DNA from: Amblyomma americanum
Lineage: Eukaryota; Arthropoda; Arachnida; Ixodida; Ixodidae
Direction of reading: 5' to 3'
DNA length: 64,000 bases
Assembly: GCF_052857255.1 (NCBI RefSeq)
Contig: NC_135502.1
Location: 154,924,599-154,988,598, forward strand
Under the pieces are notes generated by a model. It saw only the letters and a program-made list of their open reading frames with translations, had not been told where the DNA came from and did no database searches. Shown one piece after another: positions 44,465 to 55,848 of the stretch. Position 1 is the first letter of the stretch. Every line of letters starts with the position of its first letter. Both the position numbers and the translations under genes were made by a program.

Positions 44465-45259
44465 AACAGAAGCAGAAGTGGACAGGAGACGCGCAGACTT
44501 GCAGCTCAACTTTAGTAGATAAAAGGTGACATATATACTGTGAACAAAAAACACGTTCTCAAGGCTGTCGATTAGCTGCGGGAAACGAACAAGGCGGGCT
44601 GATGGCATTGAGTCTTTAGGAGACAGTGGCGGCACTGGGCTATAGAAGCGGCACTAGAACAATGTGATCGGGACAAACAGGCTCGGCGTGTACAATGCAT
44701 TCACAACGATGCAAAGTGAGTGAGCAGAAAGAGCCCATGCTGATGGCTTGTTCGGCGTGGCCACAGGATGAAGGGCAGGGGAAGATATCTTCAATCTTCA
44801 AGAGACTAAAAGAGAAAACTGTGAAGGCAACTGTAAACCCAAGAGGCGCAGGTGATAGAAACAAGGACACAAGACGAAGGTGGGATAACGGTAGCTTGCA
44901 CGATGTGACATTTAGCCGGTCCCAGTGGCGAAGAATTCTGGAACAAGCAACAGAACGGGCTGAGGGCACTGGGCCAGAGCTGGTGCTGCCAGTCTGGCAC
45001 AGAGGTGGGGAGCCGGCGGGTGAGGAGCTGCTGGTTGTGCAGATAGGATTGAAACCCACGGCATCCTCTAAATGTACTGTGCGATTTAAGACACTCGTAG
45101 GCGTCAGAAATGGAGCAGTGGTTTACCGGTTTGGCAGGTTGTAGTCTGCCGGGCAGCCACACTTCTCTTCGTCTGTCTCTAGCCATTTGGCTCAACTTCT
45201 TCACTATATAATGAAGTCCAGCTATGAGTGTCCGCGTCCTGTCCACTTCTGCTTCTGTT
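44465..45259. mobile_element. 795-bp element bounded by inverted PLE 3' ends
   Basis: A perfect 23-bp inverted repeat bounds it: it starts AACAGAAGCAGAAGTGGACA at 44465 and its complement ends at 45259. Just inside, both ends resemble the 3' end of PLEs. Read outward, the left end gives ACTAAAGTTGAGCTGCAAG then GCGCGTCTCCTGTCC, comparable to AAACTTTCAGTTGTTAGT then AGCGCTTGTCCTTGTC at 20.0 kb. The interior holds a 149-codon plus-strand frame (44695-45144) without a known domain. It could be a non-autonomous PLE derivative or two opposed truncated copies. Confidence 0.55.
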
Positions 45260-46229
45260 TGCGTCTTGTAGTGCAGTTACCCATGCCCAAAAGGAAAGCA
45301 GAGAACATTTACTAAATTCGAATCGGTGCAAAAGTACAGACTTGTGCTAGATAGAAGACGACGATGAGCGGGCAGTGCAGCGGGACAGAGCGCTTGCGCT
45401 AGGCCAGCTGTGAACGGACAATGAACGATTTCGCTTAGGGTTTGTACCCATTGGATCATGGCATATGCACTAAATGTCACTCCAAGGCGACACCACGTCT
45501 CACCAGATGTATATCGATGACACATTACCACAAAACCACATGCTTTCGATATCATGGGTGTTCGACAGCATCTTCCATCATTCCCAACTCCATAAACCCT
45601 GCCTTATGCAAGTAATTCTTGGTGCACTTCTCGGTCAATTTCTTCCGTGTACCTTTTCTCGGTGGGTAAGAGATAGATCCTAACTGGGATGCCGGCACTT
45701 ACTCTGTCAGTTACTATCTGCATATGATGCTGACTCGCTGTCCGCGTGCTGCCCATACCACACCTTGAGCGCAAGAATTATATCCATGTGAAGGGGCTTG
45801 CCTTGCTCGTCACATTGGGCAGCGGAAGAGCGTGGTCACTGCAGACAGCGAAGGCAGCACATGCATCACCGCATGTTTGTCATGCACAAGTAGGACATTC
45901 CTATTTTCTTCGCCATGTAATCATCGGACTCGAGCAGCCACTTGGTGAATGAGTCGGCTCTCGTCCCTATACCTTGTCTAAATTTATGCTTAGTGGCACA
46001 GTTGTTAAACAAATAAAACAAAAATAAAAAGAACAGCATCCAGGCTCTTGCGTCATGCCTGTTGTGCATGAGACCGTAACTTCTAAAGCACTGCTCCTTG
46101 CAAGTCTTTCCAATGAAATTTGGCAGCTGCCAGTTCATGCTAAACACAGAATGGTGACATTAAACTTACTGTCTATTTATCCAGCGCTAGTTGTTGCCTT
46201 TCAAGGCACGCATTTTTGACGACTGCATA
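45260..46229. other. Intergenic, nothing recognised
   Basis: Short frames on both strands without domains. Confidence 0.35.
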
Positions 46230-46237
46230 TGACAAAA

Positions 46238-46524
46238 ACCCGCCGTGGTGGCTCAGTGGTTAGAGCGCTAGGCTACTGATCCGGAGTTTCCGGGTTCGAA
46301 ACCGACCGCGGCGGCTGAGATGTCAGTGCACGTTAAGGATCCCCAGGTGGTCGAAATTATTCCGGAGCCCTCCACTACTTCACCTCTTCCTTTCCTCTTT
46401 CGCTCCATTTTTTATTCCTTACCTTACTGCGCGGTTTGGGTGTCCAGCTATATATATATATGAGACAGATACTGCGCTCTTTCTTTTCCCCCAAAACACA
46501 AAAACCAATTATTATTATTATTAT
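46238..46524 (+). repeat. Complete Ruka-like tRNA-derived SINE with target-site duplication
   Basis: The head reads CCCGCCGTGGTGGCTCAGTG with an A-box (GTGGTTAGAGCGCTAGG) and B-box (GGGTTCGAAACC), i.e. an internal Pol III promoter. A unique body with GTGCACGTTAAGGATCCCCA follows, and an ATT-repeat tail. An 8-bp duplication TGACAAAA flanks it (46230-46237 and 46525-46532). It depends on a LINE for movement. Confidence 0.88.
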
Positions 46525-46532
46525 CTGACAAA

Positions 46533-49349
46533 ACGTTTGTCCACACCTCCCTTATTTTTTATAGCCTTCGTAGGTCACCATGTTTGTTTCTTAAAATGGG
46601 GGAAGGGGTTGTCACAAATTCCTGGGTCGCTCTTGGCTCCTGCAAGAAATGGGGCGTTTTGACTGCAGGAATGACTTTGTGTAGCGCTTCTTCATTCGCT
46701 TTAACCAAACTGCTGGGGACACCATTGTTCATTTCACCTGTTGCATGTATGGTGGAGAGTTAGGAATGTGTGTGTTCATTGCGTTGCTTATTGTATACAG
46801 AGTGTTTCACCTAATAAAATCTGCAGTTATTAAAAAATGGGCTTTTTTCTTAGGAAAGCGCTTTTGTGAATTATTAGCAGTTATGCAGTACTTCAGAATA
46901 CAGTTAAAGGAGTCTTGACAGCCTATTTTCACGCATATCCTGCTTATCGCCTTTAATTCCCAACAAGTTAATTTACAATTCCCCCAATTTTCAGTTGATT
47001 CTGTGCGGTAAATATTTTTAAAACGAATTTTTTCCGTTTCTTTTGCGAACCCCTTGCTGGTCTGGCAACCTCTGATCGCTGACGTCACGAGTGCATACAC
47101 GCCACGCGTCGTCTCGAGCTGTTGAGGTGCTTGCATGCACACCGTAGACAGTAGCCACTTGAAAAGTTTTTTTCTTTGAGCCTAGCGAAAGAAAATGCAT
47201 TTTCCGTGTTCTCTTTTTGGGAAGCCTTCAACTTAGTACGCGAGCTGAGTGATAGTTAAGAAAGCGGACTTGCTCGTTGTTCCCACTTACCGATTGTTGA
47301 GGAAACAGAAATCGATGGACTCCTGCTTTATTGTTTGCGCTTAGAAGCATGCTGTTCGTATGTTATGCGTGTGGTCTCTTTTGAGCAGTCAAGCTCCCCC
47401 GTATGTGAAAAGCGCACGTGCCATGCATGCCTTCGCCGATGTGCGCCGTGAAAGCCGCGGCGTTTTGTAGCTTGCTACCAAGTTCTTATCCGCTTTTGAT
47501 CGCTCGATAATTAAACTCATATTATCAAAAGGTGCACTGCAGTAACCTTGAGGCACGAAGGAAGCAGAGAAAAGTGCCGATTGCGACGACTTCCGCCCTG
47601 AATGTACGCGTTTGTAATTTGAACGCACATTTCCTTCGTCTCACAGAACCTTTTTGCAGGAACCAAGCCGCTTGCAAAACCCTACGTGACTCTAATGTTT
47701 TCACTGTCTGCACCGATGAATAGTCGCCGCCGTCTAAATAAGTGCTCCGAAATATTAGTACACCATTTTACTGTGCCTGCGCAATGTGCCCAAGGAGTGC
47801 GACGATTATGACAACTGCAGCCCCGCGCTGAGTTTATTTACATGGCTGTGCGCCAACAGTACGGCTCGTTTGCGCGGCATTAAATGTCAGATGGGTTATC
47901 CTTATCTTAAATGCTACGTACTCTTGCTCACAAATTGCACATTTACTCACTTACACATCTTGATTACATTGCAATAAGCGCCGATGATGCTATATAGACT
48001 GCTTGGGAAATGCTTTGAGTAGGACAACGGCGCTTTCCGCTAATTGTATCGGCTTTCTCTTATGTCACCAATATTTATATTTTGTTCAGTTTAGCTAAAA
48101 ATACGTTCGGACATTACTTGACTTAATGAAAACAACCAGATTTGTTGTCCACAGTCGACGCCGACGGCTGCTGCCGGCTGCTTTATGCACATGCTATGCA
48201 GACCGGGTCACATATATTGCCACTTCCCCCTTATTGTACTCGCATACTGCGATGTAGGCAGTCATCGCTTTGAGGGCAATGTAGCCAAAACAACGCTCCA
48301 CAGCTGTTTGCAGGCGCTAAAACTTCGAATTCGCTCTCCGCAATCACAGAACTCGCACACACGAATCCTGCGTACTCGCTAGGCCTCGTCGCGAAATGGG
48401 CCGACGGTCCACCGTCAACCGAAATTCAAGAATATGGCAATAGTTCCTTTCTGATTAATAACAAAGTGTGAAGATATGATATGTAGCCGCCAGGTTCGCT
48501 TTTTTCGATACGGATAAGGTACACAAGCGCAGTTTTACCAGCCGTCGCCTCGCCGGTCGTGAAGCTTTCGCTCGGCCGCACAAGCCCAGGCGACGGCGGC
48601 GAACGGCACCGTCGTGTGGCGTTTTCTGCCCGCGTCGCTTGCCTTGCAGATCGGTTATTTGCGCAGGCACTGTTTGACAGCACATCTTCGCTCGTGCACG
48701 CACATCGCGCATGTCGCCGTGGCTAGCATGAGGTCCAATAAGTTTTAAAATTCTTAAGTTTATAGAATGACACACCAGCTAATCCCCCACCATCCTCTTC
48801 TGGTTGCCACTAAGCTGGCTCTTTAACATTACTACGATACGCGATCATTGATCGTGCTGTCATCGTCGTCGATCTAGTGTGAGAGACCAGTGTGTCAGTG
48901 ACGGCATTTGCGCACCGATGAGCCCACCGACCGTCCATCGCCGTCGCATCGGCCTATAGTGTGACCAGACCCTACCTATACCGAAGAAAAACTTCGTTGC
49001 TGTATTTATCGCTTCTGTGGTGCCAGTCATTCATATATTGGCGACGACTGCTACTTCGATCGCCCGCAAAAGTACAGGAGGAATGAGACCTCGTTGCGCA
49101 TATTATAGCAATGAGAGCAGACGACGTAGCTTCATGCATGTGCTAGTGATGTCACAAGAGCTTTCATTATGGCGGTTGCTGCCGGTAAGAGGAGTCTCCC
49201 GGTCTCAATTTCGATCGTATTTTTGGGGGGGGGGAAATACAGCACGTCCAGGGCAGCCAAATTTCGGAAATTGAATCATAAGTTCTTGCATTAGTTACTG
49301 AGGAACAAAACTGCAATATGAAGAACGACCATGTCATGGCCCCCTTTAA
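46533..49349. other. Intergenic, nothing recognised
   Basis: About 2.8 kb. 48140-48960 is richer in CpG and could be a promoter region or exon of an unseen gene, but no domain is readable. GTGTTTCACCTAA near 46800 is a word I associate with tick repeats, not proof of one. Confidence 0.35.
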
Positions 49350-49733
49350 GGCTGGGTGACTAATTTTGAATAGTTAACTTTTTAACTATTTCTATTAGGT
49401 TGCTTAATTATCGACAGACGTGTAGCCTTGAAAGCATGTAGGTTTCGGAATTTTGGAACGCAATTACCCTCAGTGCTGTGGCATAACAGACTTCCGCTAC
49501 ATCGTGCCAAATTGCACGCGCTTCTGAGAAGCTTGCAGGCAACGCAACCTCTCAACGGCATGTAACACGTACAGATAGCCAAAATTTGTTATGCAGCTGC
49601 GATGAAGGTATCCATGTTTTCGGAATTCTAAAAAGTGATATGAATATTGCTTACGGTGAGCTACACGCCACTCACTTAATAAGGAACCTAAAAGTTAGTT
49701 AAAAGTTAACTATTGAACATTAGTTAATCAGCC
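49350..49733. mobile_element. MITE with about 38-bp terminal inverted repeats
   Basis: The left end starts GGCTGGGTGACTAATTTTGA (49350-49388) and the right end ends with its near-complement (49697-49733): TAGTTAAAAGTTAACTATTG, then CATTAGTTAATCAGCC. Four or five mismatches and one indel separate the arms. The interior has no coding capacity. A target-site duplication was not identified. Confidence 0.75.
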
Positions 49734-50097
49734 TGCTAGTTAGCACTTCTTAGTTGCGTTATGATGGACTACACTGCTGGCAATGCTGTACCGAAAAAAA
49801 AACACTATTCTAGCTCAAAAAGCCTACACCCTGTATAACAGTTCTTATTTAATATTTTGGTAACGTGTGAATAGATTGTAAGGGCATTGCAGTGTGAAAC
49901 TATGGTAGCTATCAATAAATATCAAATTGCAGGTACCGCATTGGATAAAGAAGATCGGGAGGGAGTTGCAGTAGAGACACTAGGCTGAGCTGTTGGAGGA
50001 CCTGGAACCTGCAGAAAAAAAATCTTAAAAAAACTTGTGCAACATTGCGTGCACAGCTGCCTGCCATGCAGAAAGAGCTTATTAACCGAAAGTAATA

Positions 50098-50214
50098 CAT
50101 GGCACAAAGAGGTGCCACTGATGCTGTGGAGACGTGTTGGTGTAAAGAGGAAGTCTTTCAACTGCAAAAAGAATTACAAGAACTGCACTCGCTAAATGCA
50201 GACTTACAGTGCTG
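50098..50214 (+). CDS. Possible coiled-coil exon of the BEN gene
   Basis: A frame from ATG 50098 reads through KEEVFQLQKELQELHSLNAD and LQC to a GT|GTAAGTT-type donor at about 50214. Leu/Gln/Glu heptads suggest a coiled coil, which often precedes the BEN domain. Upstream sequence to a possible acceptor at 49933 is interrupted by stops. Linkage to the BEN exon 3.6 kb downstream is inference. Confidence 0.3.
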
Positions 50215-51186
50215 TAAGTTAGTAAATATGCAGTTCAAGTGTACAGAAGAATGACTTACTGCGAAGTTCCCACCACTGTTTCCATTTGGTGTCTGCTAAG
50301 AATTATGATTCAGTGGTGCAGCTTGTTGTAACTTGGGGTAAGATAACAGAGCCCCTGGGAATGCCCTTTGTTTTTTAAAAGTAGTCCTAACTGATGATGA
50401 TGGTGTGGTATTCAGCATCATTCTTAGGAGGCTGCTGTTGCATGCATGTGGCCTGTTTTCTCATGTTTCAGAAAGGAGAATTATCTGTGCAGCATCGCTT
50501 CACATGCATGTTAATTCGGCAACACAAGAAGCACCTCAAAGAGAGAAAGGCAAATGTGCTTTCTTGTAATGTATTCATCTCGTTTACTTCATTGAACCTG
50601 ATTTCAATCAGGCACCTATCGGTAATTGTTAAGAAACGTAACTATTAAAATGTAGTAAACCAGTTCCTAGTTATCATGACACTGTTCTTTGACGTCCACT
50701 AACACTGGTATTACTGTGCCGCAGAATGCTTCTCTTTACCTCAAAAGCCCTATTTTTAAAAATTAGTGGTGAGCTTCGCTGAAACACATCGTATATCTAT
50801 GCTCTATGTAGAGCCGCTGTCTTGAGTTTCTGGAAACCTGCTTTGCAATGTGGCAGACGTAATGAGCAGTATGTAGTTTGCACAGCCAGTGTTCGATTGC
50901 ATATATGCAATTCAAGTTGCCGGCAGAAAGACTGTTTTTGTGCTATTATTACATTCCATAGACTTTAAATTCCAGTATACTTTTTTGTGAGAATCTGAGC
51001 AAAAATTTATGCGACGAGAGATGAAGGAAAAACTTATTTTTGGGCGGTCACATAATCCATTCATCTGAACTGATTTGAGGTATGAAGGGACATGCACAGC
51101 TCTATTCTCCGGTAACAATACCATGCTAATGGGTTGCGAGGCAGAGCTACAATAAATAATTTTCCAAGAGCAGGCATTTTATTGAA
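50215..51186. other. Intron or intergenic, nothing recognised
   Basis: AT-rich with short frames. It would be intronic if the BEN gene model is right. Confidence 0.35.
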
Positions 51187-51240
51187 TGCCTGCTATAATA
51201 CTGCCTGCAATAATACCTGCAATAATGCCTGCAATAATAC
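51187..51240. repeat. Short tandem repeat of CCTGCAATAAT
   Basis: Four degenerate units of 10-15 bases (TGCCTGCTATAATAC, TGCCTGCAATAATA, CCTGCAATAA, TGCCTGCAATAATA). Confidence 0.7.
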
Positions 51241-51602
51241 TAGCAAGTGTCAGCAGACTGGGCACAGATATATTGCAGTGGTTCGTGAGAAGTGGACAGT
51301 AGGAAAGATAATGCTCTTGGAGTTGCCTGGAGTGTTTATTTCTGCTCCGCTGCACAAGTCTTTTTTTCTGGTTATTTTAACGGCAACAAACGTGCATGGC
51401 AATCCACAATTGTATCGATGCATGTTTCTGTAGCAGGACACTTTTACATGACTTCTCATCCATGGTTTCGTTCTCTTTTCCTCCGCTATTTTTTCTATAA
51501 TGTTCCTTTTACCCCCATATATTGGTGCTGTAGAGACAATTATAGATATTTAACTCCTTATTTGGTAGCTGAAGCATTTGACATAGAAACTTTTGTGTTG
51601 CA

Positions 51603-51991
51603 GGTCTCTTAGCAAGCGCTTCCTCAAGCAATGGCTCCAGTAACGCTTCCTACACCGTCGTGGTGAGCACATTTGCTTGTGATGCATACTTTGCATTTGA
51701 TGTTAACAGTAGTGCTTAATTCAGTGACAATGCTTTTAAGCTTGGGCAAGCTGCTTGGCGAAATTGCCTGTAGGTGTCACGTGTGCATAGTTGTAGTGCT
51801 TGAAGCAATCTGCTTTTTAGCAGTCCTTCCTTAATATTCTTTATGAAGTGGAAAAGTGCATCCTAAATTTACCACATTCACAGCACTATCAGCAGCAACG
51901 CCCACAGCCCTGCCTCTAGCACTGCCTCCAGCACTGCCCTCAGCAATGCCATTCATCAATGGGGCGAGTGGCAGTGGGCGAGACGAGTTTT
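51603..51991 (+). other. Possible low-complexity linker exons of the BEN gene
   Basis: Two exon-like islands. The first, 51603-51660, sits between TTTGTGTTGCAG and GTGAGC and reads ASASSSNGSSNASYTVV. The second, about 51884-51991, sits between CACATTCACAG and a GTGAGC and is Ser/Ala- or Pro/Ala-rich depending on frame. Both have textbook splice borders but no conserved domain. Confidence 0.25.
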
Positions 51992-52387
51992 GTGAGCAAT
52001 CCTTCTCGGGATTCATGCCGTGCTTTATTTTTGTCGTCACATCAGCCTAAATGTTCACTAAGTGGACAAAGCCTTTGTCCAATAAGCTCTTGTTAACCTT
52101 GTCCTGGGCCACCTGAGCGCACTTTATACCCTCAAGCTTCCTAATCTCATCCTCCCACCGTCCGTTTGCTATGCACCAGACCCCCGCTGCATACGCTATA
52201 TTACCTTTTCTTGTAATCAGTAACATGCCCTTTGCGCATCCCAATTCTTCTTATACCTAATATATATATGAAACAATTTAATATAAATTGTTCACTCTCC
52301 CACTCCACTCTCTGTCTCCTTTTAATGTTACACGTGTTCCTTTCCATAGCTTATTGTCCTGTCCTCAGTTGCATTTCTTTTTCAATA

Positions 52388-52625
52388 GACCGCCGCGGCG
52401 GCTCAGTGGTTATGGCGCTTGGCTGCTGACCCGAAAGACGCGGGCTCGATCCCGGACGTGGCGGTCGAAATTTTATTGGAGGCAAAATTGTAGATGCCCA
52501 TGTACTTGTGCGATGTGAGTGCACGTTAAAAAACCCCAGGGGGTCGAAATTTCCGGAGCCCTTTACTAGGTCATCCCTCATAGTCTGAGCGACTTTGGGA
52601 CGTTAAAGGCACAAAAACCATAAAC
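52388..52625 (+). repeat. Ruka-like tRNA-derived SINE
   Basis: It begins GACCGCCGCGGCGGCTCAGT with an A-box (GGTTATGGCGCTTGG) and B-box (GGGCTCGATCCCGG). It has the conserved GTGCACGTTAAAAAACCCCA body and ends in AAAACCATAAACCA. A different 3' tail from the 46238 copy suggests another subfamily. Confidence 0.85.
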
Positions 52626-53012
52626 CACTCGAGCGCTGACTTTCAGCTGATGATTTATTAAGCACGAATAGGTGTATATTTTTTCCAGTCCCCCCCCCCC
52701 AAAAAAAAAAAACAAAAAACAAACAACCTTTAAAACAACAACGCCTCGTCACTGATCCATATCTTTGCTTTTCAGAAAATGCCCTCGGCAGGAAGGCAGT
52801 TTTGCGGCTAAACAGTGATAATGAAAGTTTGCTAAGCTATGTAGTACCTCCGTTATCAATGAGTGAGCACAGTAGTTTTTTGGGAAATGCAGCCAGTTCA
52901 AATTTACACCTGCAGTGTTCACAACGCGAACAAACGTGGCCCCCATTTATTTATAGACGACAGTCATTAGAAGCATAGGATCAAACAGTAAGGGAGTTCT
53001 TCATAGTAACAG

Positions 53013-53405
53013 AACAGTAAGGGAGTTTGTAGAGACAACTGACGCCAATCAATATTCTTTACTTTACCCAACGTTTCGGGACCAACTCGGTCCCTTCTTC
53101 AGGGTTGACTAGAGTGTGCCAGCAGCAGAGAGTTGCTGCCTTCGCTCTCCCTTTGTTAGAACGGGGCACAGTCCACTAACGTATGCGGAAGGGAGCGTTC
53201 CTGGGGTCCTATTCATCGCTGTCTTTGTGAGCTGGATGTGCCATGTCTCAACATGTTGCCTCTTGAACAGGTCTGGCTCCACGGCCAAGACGCTCACCTC
53301 CTCGAAGGCTATCCGGTGGTCGGCTCGCTCGCAGTGTGCGGCGAGGGGGTTGGATTCAGAATTCATTAGCCGGATGTCATTTTTGTGTTGCCTTATTCTT
53401 TAGTG
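53013..53405 (-). mobile_element. 3' fragment of a Penelope-like element (copy 4, divergent family)
   Basis: The minus-strand frame 53366-53109 contains NSESNPLAAHCERADHRIAF, then EEVSVLAVEPDLFKRQHVET and NRTPGTLPSAYVSGL, matching the post-GIY-YIG C-terminus of tick PLEs as I recall it. The untranslated part has ACCCAACGTTTCGGGACCAA, a common PLE 3' feature. The RT and most of the nuclease are missing. A 15-bp direct repeat, AACAGTAAGGGAGTT, lies at 52984-52998 and 53013-53027 at its 3' end. Confidence 0.65.
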
Positions 53406-53838
53406 GAGGCTTTTTGTTTTGCTGCTTTATGAAGCCGGGCACTTTGAGCATGTGATTTTGTAAAAGGCTCCTGGTTGTTTTTCTCAGGGGACGCCGTCTT
53501 TCAGTCGTGGTAAGAAGCGGCTTATTGTCGAAACAGGTTTTTGAACCACGTAGATTCCATGTTTTCCCAGAATGCATGCAAGTGCCTCACTGGCTCCCCT
53601 CACATATGGAAGCACAACACGTGCGCGAGTTTCGTTGTTTCATTGTTGGCTGGTCCCCCTGTCCTCCGAGCTTGACGGCGACCAACGCATTGAACAGAGC
53701 CACGTGTGTAGCCATTCTTCTGTAGGTTAAATTCATGCCTACATTTCTGTGTTTCTCAGTTTTTTTATTTTTAAAATCAAGAACATTTAATTAATATCTT
53801 GTAGTCACTGCTGTCAGTGTGCACTTGTGAAATTCCAG

Positions 53839-54070
53839 GTTTGCTGCACGTCTATGCTGGCAGTGGTGTCTGGATGGAGCACAACGCCTGGCAGATGCTG
53901 CAGAGGGCACCGACAGACTCAATGTTCTGCCGTAGTGCAACCCAAGTCTACTGGACGCCACATGAGGAAGAGTCGCAGAATGACCGGCATGCTATCAAAC
54001 AAGTGCCGATCACTTGTCAGAACTGAAGCAAAACCGCCGTTTACACCGGAAAAAGTTTCCTCACTGAAAG
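53839..54070 (+). pseudogene. BEN-domain exon with one frameshift
   Basis: It starts after GAAATTCCAG. The first frame reads LLHVYAGSGVWMEHNAWQML, QRAPTDSMFCRSATQVYW; the second half, one base out of register, reads RRMTGMLSNKCRSLVRTEAK, PPFTPEKVSSLK. These fit a BEN domain: the W...DS-F-R-x-A...VxW first half and the S-x-TG..SNK...KPPLTPEKV second half. BEN domains bind DNA and occur in chromatin regulators. The shift lies in about 53940-53975. The exon ends AAAG|GTGCC in phase 1. I call it a pseudogene because of the shift; a sequencing error is possible. Confidence 0.55.
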
Positions 54071-55449
54071 GTGCCAGTGCTTTCTTTTTATTGCGCTAAC
54101 AGTCGAGCCCAATTACATGATAGTCACAGAGATCGTGTTCATTGTATCCAAGGTTTTTAGTATCTGGACTTGCCTTAATTATTGCAGCCAAAAATGCAAT
54201 ATTCAGGCAAAAGTAGCGTTTAGTTTTTACAAGTTGTGTTATGTCCTTGTGCTTCTTTGTGCAGACATTATCATGGGGCTTTCAAAGATCTCCAGTCTTC
54301 ATGTGGCTCTTGCTGAGATCCTTTCTGCCAATGACCTGCTTTATGTGCGTGATAATAATAATTATGAAATGAGGGTTTACGCAACTGGTGGCAGGTCATT
54401 CTCCAATCTTTGAACAAGTTTTAAGGATGCAGCAACGAAGCTGTTGCAATTGATGCGCGCGCACAGAATGTATCAATTGCACTGCCTGTTGTATGCACAT
54501 GAGCTCCACGCCACTGCAGCGCAGGAGTTTGAGAATCGATTGGGCAGTCAAACGCACAAGCAATGTATACAGCGTGACTAGCATTCAAAGATCTGGGATC
54601 GCTGCCAGTGGTTTATCACCGACTGCCTGCAGTAGTTTCACTTTCAAAGTTGCACTGGTCTCATGCCAATCATGCTTCTGCTTCGACTCTGAACAAGACT
54701 GTACACGTACATGCATCAATTGACGTTGTGAACCATTGGTGCACGCTTGCCCAGCATTTCTAATGCACGCTTTAATGTTGTTTTTTTGGCATCGCCACCT
54801 TGTTTTGGCAGAGGGTGAGTGAGTGTCGCGGAAACTGGAAAACACTTTTCGGTCACCACGCTGGTGGGAAGGTCATGTTTTTCGATTGCGGAGCCGAGTT
54901 CACAGTGCCTCCTTGTTCGCTATAACCCAGTTGTGCGGACATGGTTGTTCGTTGTATCTGAGACGCAGTACCCTTGCTGTAACACGTGTTTTGATGGTAG
55001 CGCCCCCCTCATTTGTAATGAGTGAGCGTCCATTGTAACTGCGGTCGATATAAGGGGGCTTGACAAAATATTTCAATTGGGCTGACTTTTCGTGGCATGG
55101 TTCATGGTTTATACTGCTTGACGCCATATGAAAATCAATGCTGTGCAGATATGAACAAAAAAACATTGTCTCTTGTAACACGCCACCTGCCCATTGCTGC
55201 AGAAACCTTTCCTAGGATTTTCCCCTAAGTAAGCTGGGCATGGGGCTGGGAGTGCCGGTACATTGAAAAAAAACACTAGTCTTCGTGCATTACTGTGATC
55301 ACAGCCCCATTATCTCCTACATGTGATGAGTCTAGGGGGTTCCTGCAGTCGGCATTTGCAAAGCGTCATTCTAACATAGCACACCTGAGCAGCCGAACAC
55401 TAGTATCAGCATTTCAGTGCATGTTTTATATTGTGTATGACTAACATAT
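54071..55449. other. Intron sequence of the BEN gene, left of the Ty3 insertion
   Basis: No domain or repeat recognised. Frames such as 54117-54413 are hydrophobic and short. Confidence 0.35.
55446..55449 (+). repeat. Left target-site duplication of Ty3 family B
   Basis: ATAT, repeated exactly at 61323-61326 next to the 3' LTR. Confidence 0.6.
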
Positions 55450-55821
55450 TGCCTCGAATATTTGCAGTATTTGTTCGTTTTTCAAATCAGCCACCACACG
55501 ACTTTATCGCTTTGTTTGCGACGTAAGACGCGACTAGATTTATCTCGATTGATCGCAGCCAGGCAGAGCTCATTCTAAGTCGTTCCGGAATGTTCTAGTA
55601 ATTTCGTTCGCTTTATCTGGAAAGTTCGCTAGCAGATTTAAATTGAGCACGGCCGACAGCGACGGGCATTCTTTTCGACGACCGCCGAGCACGCTTGTCG
55701 CTTCGCTGCAGCCGAGTGATTCAGTCTATTTTGGGTGCAAGTCAGCCCTATAAACAGTTTTTTTAGAAGACCTTTTGTCCGGCTTCATCGCTGCTTCGAC
55801 TTCCTTCACCACTAGGTGACA
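55450..55821 (+). repeat. 5' LTR of Ty3 family B
   Basis: It starts TGCCTCGAATATTTGCAG and ends ACTAGGTGACA. It matches 60950-61322 throughout, including GCGACTAGATTTAT and GAGCACGCTTGTCGCTTCGC. Confidence 0.9.
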
Positions 55822-55823
55822 TC

Positions 55824-55841
55824 TGGTGGAGGTGCTGGGTA
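55824..55841 (+). promoter_or_regulatory. Primer-binding site of Ty3 family B
   Basis: TGGTGGAGGTGCTGGG starts two bases after the LTR; TGG pairs with a tRNA CCA end. The primer tRNA is not identified. Confidence 0.5.
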
Positions 55842-55848
55842 GCCTTCC

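Noticed and set aside
44695..45144. 149-codon plus-strand frame as a gene
   Set aside because: No domain, and it lies between inverted PLE ends. Kept only as the interior of that element.
46250..46300. tRNA gene suggested by A and B boxes (also at 52400-52455 and 43600-43660)
   Set aside because: The body, tail and target-site duplication show SINEs; no cloverleaf can be closed.
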